Shown: positions 58,014 to 64,000 of the stretch, one piece after another
How positions within the stretch are numbered: position 1 is the stretch's first letter
Layout of the letters: the number at the start of each line of letters is the position of its first letter
Source: Parashewanella spongiae
GTDB taxonomy: Bacteria; Pseudomonadota; Gammaproteobacteria; Enterobacterales; Shewanellaceae
Assembly: GCF_004358345.1 (NCBI RefSeq)
Contig: NZ_CP037952.1
Location: 2,604,001-2,668,000, forward strand
DNA length: 64,000 nt
Direction: 5' to 3'
Translations under genes and position numbers: made by a program
The notes under the pieces: model-generated
What the model saw: the letters and a program-made list of their open reading frames with translations, nothing else
What the model was told of the DNA's origin: nothing
The model's database searches: none

Positions 58014-58811
58014 TCAACCTATCTGTGGTAGTTTATGCAATTGTCTTACGCAAATTTCATTATTATTAAGTTCAGCTTTCAAATGATCTATTTCTATCAT
58101 GTTTTTATGAAATACAGTGGCTGCCAAGGCACCATCAACATTTGAATGTTGAAATACGTCGATAAAATGTTGGATTCTCCCAGCCCCGCCAGATGCAATT
58201 AATGGAACATCACAAATTGATCGAATTTGTTTTAATTGATCTATGTCGAAACCTGAGCGAACTCCATCTTGGTTCATCGCATTAAGCACAATCTCGCCGC
58301 ATCCCAATTGCTGTACTTTTTCAACCCAGTCAAAAGTTGACCATTGAGTGAACTGTGATGTTTTTACATCTCCGGTTAAGTGTTTAACCTTGTAAGTGTT
58401 TGTTTCTTTATCATGGTATGAGTCTATGCCTACAACAATACACTGTCTCCCAAACTGATCTTGAAGTCGGGTGATGAGTGATGGTTCAGCAAGGGCGGGG
58501 GAGTTAATTGATATTTTATCAGCACCGCATTGGAGGATTTCTTTCGCTTGTTCAGCGGATTTAATTCCCCCTGCAACACAAAATGGAATATCAATTTGCT
58601 CAGCTACCTGATTAACCCACATTTTACTTACAGTAGAGCCAGAGGTGCTGGCAGAAATATCATAAAAAACGAGTTCATCAGCACCTTCATTAGCATAACG
58701 TTTAGCAAGTTCAACGATATTGCCAACAATTTCATGATTTTTAAATTGAATGCCTTTTACAACTTGTCCATTTTTAACATCCAGACATGGAATTATGCGT
58801 TTTGCCAGCAT
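58014..58811 (-). CDS. hisF: imidazole glycerol phosphate synthase cyclase subunit
   Basis: 265 residues, a (beta/alpha)8 barrel. The catalytic Asp of [15 protein letters not shown] and the second Asp of VVGIDSYHD are present, plus phosphate loops [13 protein letters not shown] and [13 protein letters not shown]. With HisH it makes IGP and AICAR. It overlaps hisA by 19 bases. Confidence 0.97.
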   Translation of the reverse strand: MLAKRIIPCLDVKNGQVVKGIQFKNHEIVGNIVELAKRYANEGADELVFYDISASTSGSTVSKMWVNQVAEQIDIPFCVAGGIKSAEQAKEILQCGADKISINSPALAEPSLITRLQDQFGRQCIVVGIDSYHDKETNTYKVKHLTGDVKTSQFTQWSTFDWVEKVQQLGCGEIVLNAMNQDGVRSGFDIDQLKQIRSICDVPLIASGGAGRIQHFIDVFQHSNVDGALAATVFHKNMIEIDHLKAELNNNEICVRQLHKLPQIG

Positions 58812-59530
58812 TGGATAGCCTCTTTAGTGGTAAATTTATTTTCAAGCAAGGCTTTACCTATAATGAGGCTAGTCGCCCCCGATGAACGAGTATGTTTTAC
58901 ATCACAAATATTGCCAACACCTCCAGATGCTTGCCATTGTATGCAGGGGTAATGTTTAGAAAGTTCTGAATATAAAGTGAAGTTTGGACCTTTAGCAGTT
59001 CCATCTCTACTTATATCAGTGACAAGACAGTGGGTAAGATCTGCTCCACTTAATTGATCTGCGATTTCTTCAATCCGTGTATTAGAGGCTTGTTGCCAGC
59101 CTGAAACAGCAAGCATCTTATTACCATTTAGATCAATGTTAGTGTCTAGTGCAACGCAAATAGATTCAGGGCCAAATTCTTTCAACCAATTAGCCACTTC
59201 ATTAGGTTTTTTGACCGCTAATGAGCCAATTACAACGCGTTTAACTCCGGAATTAAGCAGATCTTCTACTTGTTGTTTTGTTCTCACCCCTCCACCAACT
59301 TGAATGTTGGCAGAAAGCTGACTTGTCAGTCTGTTTATCAAAGTTAATTGCCGTTTATTTGGATCTTTAGCCCCTGTTAAATCAACAAGATGTAACCATT
59401 TAGCACCTTGGTTTTCATATAAAGACAACTGTTGTAAGGGATCAATTTCAAAATTTGTTTGTTTAGAATAATCACCTTGAAAAAGTCTGACTACTTGTCC
59501 ATCAATAAGGTCTATAGCTGGTATTATCAT
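58793..59530 (-). CDS. hisA: ProFAR isomerase
   Basis: 245 residues. [20 protein letters not shown] carries the catalytic Asp8; the second, in [15 protein letters not shown], is also present; phosphate-binding [12 protein letters not shown] and [13 protein letters not shown] follow. It isomerises ProFAR to PRFAR. It overlaps hisH by 4 bases and hisF by 19. Confidence 0.97.
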   Translation of the reverse strand: MIIPAIDLIDGQVVRLFQGDYSKQTNFEIDPLQQLSLYENQGAKWLHLVDLTGAKDPNKRQLTLINRLTSQLSANIQVGGGVRTKQQVEDLLNSGVKRVVIGSLAVKKPNEVANWLKEFGPESICVALDTNIDLNGNKMLAVSGWQQASNTRIEEIADQLSGADLTHCLVTDISRDGTAKGPNFTLYSELSKHYPCIQWQASGGVGNICDVKHTRSSGATSLIIGKALLENKFTTKEAIQCWQNA

Positions 59531-60180
59531 GAAGCCATCTCATCTTCTTCTTTCATCTCAAGAAAGTTAGCCAAAATTTGCGACCCAATTGCACCACTTT
59601 TTTCGGGGTGAAATTGCAAGCCAATAAAGTTTTTATTTACGATTGCTGCACTAAATGTTTCACCATAGTCACAATTGGCAATGGTGTATTCACTTATGGG
59701 TACATTGAATCCATGTACGAAATATACGTATTCCCCATCAGTTAAGTTTTTAAAAATGGGGTGTAAACATGTTGGGTTAAATTTATTCCAACCCATGTGG
59801 GGCAAAGGTAACCTAGTTTGTATAAACGAATTAACCGTCGTTGGGATACATCCTAAACAATTTATCGTGTCAGTAGATGTAGATTCTTCCGATTCGTTGG
59901 TCAATAGCTGCATGCCCAAACAAATGCCTAATACGGGCTGTTTTAATGTAGGAATTAAATTAGCCAGCTGTTTTTTAGACAGTGATGCCATTCCACTGTG
60001 GGCACTACCAACACCCGGTAGAATAACCCTCGCAGCTTGCTGAATAACATCTGAGTCTGAACTGATTGCTACATGCTTAGTAAGGCGCTTCATTGCATTA
60101 TATACCGAAGTTAAGTTACACACTCCTGTATCAATAATAACAGTCATATCATTAGCTGAATGGTCTATTGATGTTGTCAT
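59527..60180 (-). CDS. hisH: imidazole glycerol phosphate synthase glutaminase subunit
   Basis: 217 residues, class I glutaminase. Nucleophile Cys in VLGICLGMQLLTNES, His-Glu in GLQFHPEKSGAIG, oxyanion-strand ILPGVGSAHSGM. The ATG at 60180 has TAGGAAC upstream; an inner ATG (MTVIIDTGV) would match the family length slightly better. It supplies ammonia to HisF. Confidence 0.96.
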   Translation of the reverse strand: MTTSIDHSANDMTVIIDTGVCNLTSVYNAMKRLTKHVAISSDSDVIQQAARVILPGVGSAHSGMASLSKKQLANLIPTLKQPVLGICLGMQLLTNESEESTSTDTINCLGCIPTTVNSFIQTRLPLPHMGWNKFNPTCLHPIFKNLTDGEYVYFVHGFNVPISEYTIANCDYGETFSAAIVNKNFIGLQFHPEKSGAIGSQILANFLEMKEEDEMAS

Positions 60181-60188
60181 ACGAGTTC

Positions 60189-61280
60189 CTATAACATTCC
60201 TTTGGAAGAAGGTAGCGCATCACTTTCTTTTTTGATCGCTTGTCTCAATGAACGCCCTAGCGATTTAAATAATGCTTCAACAATATGATGTTCATTATTT
60301 CCTACTGATGAAATATGCAAAGTACACGCAAGTCCGTCAGCAAATGATTTAAAGAAGTGCGGGATCATCTCAGTTGATAAGGTTCCGATGGTTTCTCGAT
60401 TAAGTTCTGCTTGGTATTTACAATAAGCACGGCCAGAGAGATCAATAAGACACTCACCACGAGTTTCATCCATGGGCAAAGTGAATCCAAAACGAGCTAT
60501 CCCTTTTTTGTCACCCAGTGCTTGTTTTATCGCTTGCCCTAATGTTATCGCGGTATCTTCAATGGTGTGATGATCATCAATGTGTAAATCACCACTAACG
60601 CTCAAGTTAAGTTTAAATCCACCGTGAGTAGATATTTGCTCTAGCATGTGGTCAAAAAAACCAATTCCAGTATTTATCTGTCCCTGATCAGCACTATCTA
60701 AATCAACTTCAACACTTATTTGTGTTTCACTCGTGTTACGGCATATTTTTGCATGCCGTGTATACTTTGTTAATTGCTCAACGATTGTAGACCAATTCAA
60801 TTTTTTAGGATTGTATTGAATGCCTTTAATGCCCATAGCATCAGCAAGTTCAATATCAGTAGCGCGATCTCCAATCACAGCTGAAGAAGTGAAATCGATA
60901 CTTCCACTGGTTAGATAAGGCTTTACTAGTCCCAATTTAGGCTTGCGGCAGCTGCAATTATCACTATCAAAATGAGGACAGATGAGTACATCATCGAATG
61001 TGACACCTTGGCTTTCAAAAATATTCATCATAAAGTTATGTGTGTTTTCGAAATCTTGCTTGGGAAAGGAATCGGTACCTAAACCATCTTGGTTGGAGAC
61101 CATAACCAACTGGTAACCTTGTTCCTTTAGCTTTAGTAAAGCTGAGATCACTTCTGGTTCAAGCTTTACCTTACTAATCTTGTCCAGTTGCTTATCGATA
61201 GGTGGCTCTTCTACCAGAGTGCCATCTCTATCGATAAAGAGAATTTTGGAATTTTTTAATAGTTTTTTTTGAGTGTTCAT
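60189..61280 (-). CDS. hisB: bifunctional histidinol-phosphatase / IGP dehydratase
   Basis: 363 residues. The N-terminal HAD phosphatase has [13 protein letters not shown] and a zinc-binding Cys cluster ([15 protein letters not shown]). The C-terminal dehydratase has [34 protein letters not shown] and [16 protein letters not shown] with manganese-binding His. The fusion is the enterobacterial type. It abuts hisC with a one-base overlap. Confidence 0.97.
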   Translation of the reverse strand: MNTQKKLLKNSKILFIDRDGTLVEEPPIDKQLDKISKVKLEPEVISALLKLKEQGYQLVMVSNQDGLGTDSFPKQDFENTHNFMMNIFESQGVTFDDVLICPHFDSDNCSCRKPKLGLVKPYLTSGSIDFTSSAVIGDRATDIELADAMGIKGIQYNPKKLNWSTIVEQLTKYTRHAKICRNTSETQISVEVDLDSADQGQINTGIGFFDHMLEQISTHGGFKLNLSVSGDLHIDDHHTIEDTAITLGQAIKQALGDKKGIARFGFTLPMDETRGECLIDLSGRAYCKYQAELNRETIGTLSTEMIPHFFKSFADGLACTLHISSVGNNEHHIVEALFKSLGRSLRQAIKKESDALPSSKGML

Positions 61281-62353
61281 TAACCCTTTATCCCTTCAAA
61301 TATTTTAATGACTGATTCTATTTCTTGCGAATTTCCAATGCTAAATCGAATGGCGTTGAGTAGATTTTTAGACTGATATCGACGTGCATTAATGCCTTTA
61401 TTGGCTAATCGAGTCCAAATATCATCGGGATCAGAAAATTCAGCGAAAATAAAGTTGGTATAACTATTAAGCACTTTCGCACCTGAAACGATAAGTACGT
61501 TGGTGAGTTCAGTTTTGAGTGCTAACAATTGTGCAACTTGCGACTGCATTATTTCTATTCCTGACTTTGATAAAGACTGGATCGCTATTTGTTCAATAGG
61601 AGTTGGTATAGGGTAAGGAGCTATGATTCGATTAACTTGTTGTACGATATTTTCAGATGCGATTAGAAAGCCACAACGAGCCCCAGCTAATGCGAAAGCT
61701 TTTGAAAGCGTTCTTAAAATTACTAAATTAGGATATCTATCAAGTAATCTAATTGATGAATAGGCAGAAGCAAACTCGATATATGCTTCATCAATGACAA
61801 CCAGTGAATTTGGCAGTTTATTGAGCAAAGATTCAATTTCATCTATCTCAATCACTGTACCCGTCGGATTATTTGGATTGCAAACGAAGATTAGTTTGGA
61901 TGTTTTCGCTAATGAAATATTCTCAGGAAGAGTAAAATCATTGTTGAATGCTATTTCATTAGCCTGAACGGCATTGGCCTGAGCTGAAATGTTATACATT
62001 CCATAGCTAGGCCCAAAATAGGAAATACTATCAATGCTTGGTTGGCAAAAACTGCGTATTAATAATTCAATTGCCTCATCAGCACCACGACAACACAGTA
62101 ATTGATCGGCTTCAACATTAGCATAAGCAGCATAAGCTTCTATAAGTTGTTGCGGCTGTGGCTCAGGATAGCGGTTAATGCCATTTAAATCGATTGTGTT
62201 CGTTGCGAAGTTACTAAAAGGAGATTCATTAGCGTTAATCCAGATGTTTCCTTCACCACCAATGCGTCTAGCGCTTTGATAAGTCGAAATGTCCTTAATG
62301 TCATCTCGAAATAAGTCTTCTGCTAATTGTTTTTTACTATTAGATTCTGGCAT
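61280..62353 (-). CDS. hisC: histidinol-phosphate aminotransferase
   Basis: 357 residues, class I/II aminotransferase. PLP Lys in [17 protein letters not shown], with [13 protein letters not shown] and [10 protein letters not shown] upstream, and the C-terminal Arg in AIRFSIGN. It converts imidazole acetol phosphate to histidinol phosphate. It begins directly after the hisD stop. Confidence 0.97.
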   Translation of the reverse strand: MPESNSKKQLAEDLFRDDIKDISTYQSARRIGGEGNIWINANESPFSNFATNTIDLNGINRYPEPQPQQLIEAYAAYANVEADQLLCCRGADEAIELLIRSFCQPSIDSISYFGPSYGMYNISAQANAVQANEIAFNNDFTLPENISLAKTSKLIFVCNPNNPTGTVIEIDEIESLLNKLPNSLVVIDEAYIEFASAYSSIRLLDRYPNLVILRTLSKAFALAGARCGFLIASENIVQQVNRIIAPYPIPTPIEQIAIQSLSKSGIEIMQSQVAQLLALKTELTNVLIVSGAKVLNSYTNFIFAEFSDPDDIWTRLANKGINARRYQSKNLLNAIRFSIGNSQEIESVIKIFEGIKG

Positions 62354-63655
62354 TTACCTATTCTCCTCGATGAAACGTTTTCTAACTTCAATTGCATTAG
62401 CATGTCCGTCTAATTGCTCATTCATCGCGAGAGTGATTACAGAGTTGCTTAAACTCATTAAGGCATCAGAAGTCAGTGATTGAACAGTAAATTTTCTCTG
62501 AAAATCCGAGAGAGTAAGGCTTGATACCGAACGTGAATAACCATAAGTTGGCAAAACATGATTGGTACCACTCGCATAGTCGCCCACAGCTTCTGGGCTA
62601 AATTTACCAAGAAAGACCGAACCTGCGGCTCTTACTTGTTTTAAATGCTCACGTGGTGATTCTGTTTGGATGATCAAATGCTCAGGTGCATAATGATTTG
62701 ATAAATTAATGGCTTCTTTAATTGAATCAACAATAATCACTCGGCTATTGTATAATGCTTTTTTTGCAATTTTTTGTCGGCTTAAATTAGCTAATTGTGT
62801 ATTAATTGAATCAACAACATCTAAAGCCAGTTTTTCTGAATGAGTAATAAGAATGGCTTGAGAATCCTCGCCATGTTCAGCTTGCGATAACAAATCTGCA
62901 GCGATAAACGATGGGTTCGCATCTTCATCAGCGATAACCAATACCTCAGAAGGACCTGCTGGCATGTCTATCGTTGTGGTTATTTGGTCATCAAAAGCAA
63001 CGATACTTTTAGCAGCTGTTACGTATCGATTTCCCGGACCAAAAATTTTATCTACAGGCTTAATGGTGTTTGTCCCATAAGCAAGCGCAGCGATGGCTTG
63101 CACTCCACCTATTTGATAAATCTCATTAATGCCGCAAACATTAGCAATGTGTAGTATTGCAGGATGAATCGGAGGAGGGCTCATCAATACTATTCTTTCA
63201 CATTTTGCTATATGTGCTGGAATCGCCAACATTAATGCTGTTGAAATGAGTGGTGCGCTTCCACTTGGAATATATAAACCTACAGAGTTTATCGCTTCTG
63301 TGCGCAGTTCACAGCTAATGCCTGTTTGTGTTTCTAATTTGATAGACTGTTGAAGCTGCGCAGTATGAAAGGTGTTGATATTTGAGTAAGCAACTTGAAT
63401 AGCATCAATTAGGTTGTTATCAAGCAAACGACTGGCATTTTTCAATTCATCATTACAAACTTTGAAGTTTTCGATATCGAGGTTATCGTATTTTTTTGTC
63501 AGCTCGTTAACGGCTTTGTCACCATTCTTTTTGACAATATCAACAAGCTGTTGAACTTGAGTCGATACATCTGTATCCATTACTAAGTCGGCTCGTGAGA
63601 GTGCTTTGAGCTGTTCTGATGCTGTCAATTTGCTCCAACGAAGGATATCCATCAT
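62354..63655 (-). CDS. hisD: histidinol dehydrogenase
   Basis: 433 residues from the ATG at 63655 (MMDILRWSKLTASEQ). A longer frame to 63739 runs into hisG and is rejected, because GGAG stands eight bases before 63655. Motifs: GLYIPSGSAPLISTALMLA, IFGPGNRYVTAAK, DMPAGPSEVLVIAD, SQAEHGEDSQA and YAPEHLIIQT, with zinc-binding residues. It oxidises histidinol to histidine in two NAD steps. Confidence 0.97.
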   Translation of the reverse strand: MMDILRWSKLTASEQLKALSRADLVMDTDVSTQVQQLVDIVKKNGDKAVNELTKKYDNLDIENFKVCNDELKNASRLLDNNLIDAIQVAYSNINTFHTAQLQQSIKLETQTGISCELRTEAINSVGLYIPSGSAPLISTALMLAIPAHIAKCERIVLMSPPPIHPAILHIANVCGINEIYQIGGVQAIAALAYGTNTIKPVDKIFGPGNRYVTAAKSIVAFDDQITTTIDMPAGPSEVLVIADEDANPSFIAADLLSQAEHGEDSQAILITHSEKLALDVVDSINTQLANLSRQKIAKKALYNSRVIIVDSIKEAINLSNHYAPEHLIIQTESPREHLKQVRAAGSVFLGKFSPEAVGDYASGTNHVLPTYGYSRSVSSLTLSDFQRKFTVQSLTSDALMSLSNSVITLAMNEQLDGHANAIEVRKRFIEENR

Positions 63656-63660
63656 TTTGT

Positions 63661-64000
63661 TCACTCCATCATTTTTTCGATGGGGAGAATAAGTATAGAG
63701 CTCGCTCCCAGTTGCTTGAGTTGCTCCATAGTGTCCCAAAAGACATCTTCACGGCTAACAGCGTGAATGGCGACCATATTTCCTATATCACCTGAACTAC
63801 TTAAGGGTAAGATAGTTGGGTTTTCAGCTCCCGGTAATAAGTTTATTACTGACTGAATATTATCTTTAGGTGCGTGAAGCATAATGTACTTACTTTCTTT
63901 TGCTTGAATAACACCATTTACCCGAGACATGATGGTGTCTATAAGTAATTGCTTTTCATCGGGTTGTGTAGCAGGGGATTGAATGATGCAAGCTTTTGAC
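63661..64000 (-). CDS. hisG: ATP phosphoribosyltransferase, C-terminal part (5' end outside window)
   Basis: The frame is open to the window end. The visible 112 residues are the regulatory C-terminal domain of long-form His[40 protein letters not shown] and the end [20 protein letters not shown]. This domain binds histidine for feedback inhibition. It is the first gene of hisGDCBHAFI; promoter and possible attenuator lie beyond the window. Gap to hisD is 5 bases. Confidence 0.95.
   Translation of the reverse strand, partial: SKACIIQSPATQPDEKQLLIDTIMSRVNGVIQAKESKYIMLHAPKDNIQSVINLLPGAENPTILPLSSSGDIGNMVAIHAVSREDVFWDTMEQLKQLGASSILILPIEKMME

Noticed and set aside
63656-63739. Longer HisD start at 63739
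   Set aside because: It overlaps the end of hisG by 79 bases; the ATG at 63655 has GGAG at the right distance and matches the family N-terminus.

Overview
The window looks like chromosome of a low-GC marine gammaproteobacterium of the order Alteromonadales (Colwellia, Thalassotalea and Pseudoalteromonas relatives are plausible; the genus is not resolved). This is inferred from gene-order blocks shared with Escherichia coli and Shewanella: rlmL-uup-DUF3466-rmf-fabA-lonH, tusE-yccA-tRNA-Ser, uvrY-uvrC-pgsA-tRNA(Gly,Cys,Leu), fadE-yafJ, thrS-infC-rpmI-rplT-pheST-ihfA and hisGDCBHAFI. It also rests on a TonB receptor/beta-propeller phytase pair, a GlyGly-CTERM protein and small inverted-repeat elements with ATACCAATTAC ends. 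There is no plasmid, phage, CRISPR or intact transposase gene.

Layout. 1-8204: the end of rlmL, a glutaredoxin-like gene, uup, a surface/secreted DUF3466 protein, rmf, then fabA and a Lon-family protease on the minus strand. 8434-24482: a 15.9 kb segment bounded by two almost identical tRNA-Ser(TGA) units. It holds an uncharacterised J-domain operon (8623-11125), a 1077-residue ankyrin protein (12378-15611), the phytase/TonB receptor pair (15683-20364), tusDCBE, yccA and a PunR-like regulator. 24490-29137: a PfkB kinase, uvrY, uvrC, pgsA and three tRNAs. 29555-38394: a second ankyrin-like protein, cvfB, a polyamine operon (speA, a eukaryotic-type S-adenosylmethionine decarboxylase, speB, then pdxH), yaiI, yceI and a DUF523-DUF1722 protein. 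38507-45613: a LysR/SDR pair, fadE with a FadR-like operator in its promoter, yafJ, a DUF3108 protein, an alkyltransferase-like protein and a small exported protein. 45904-57341: the translation/IHF cluster, interrupted by an exported amidohydrolase and a chemoreceptor on the minus strand, and ending in an lpxM-like gene. 57389-64000: the histidine operon, with hisG cut by the window edge.

How genes fit together. uup, rmf, infC, rpmI, rplT, thrS and pheST serve translation or ribosome hibernation. fabA and fadE sit at opposite ends of fatty-acid metabolism and carry candidate FabR and FadR operators. SpeA needs pyridoxal phosphate, and pdxH is the last gene of its operon. The TonB receptor and the lipoprotein phytase probably form a phosphate-scavenging pair.

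Mobile and repeat content. Three copies and one minimal palindrome of an inverted-repeat element (family A) and two copies of a second element (family B) are present. One B copy is nested inside an A copy with TTAA on both sides. A third possible element (C) lies at 11888-12160. The best candidate for an undescribed system is the four-gene J-domain operon. The thrS leader hairpin with a CGU 'anticodon' loop, the ATA start of infC and the terminator-like hairpin directly before tusD are the most notable regulatory observations. All positions were read by eye, and no alignment or folding program was run.
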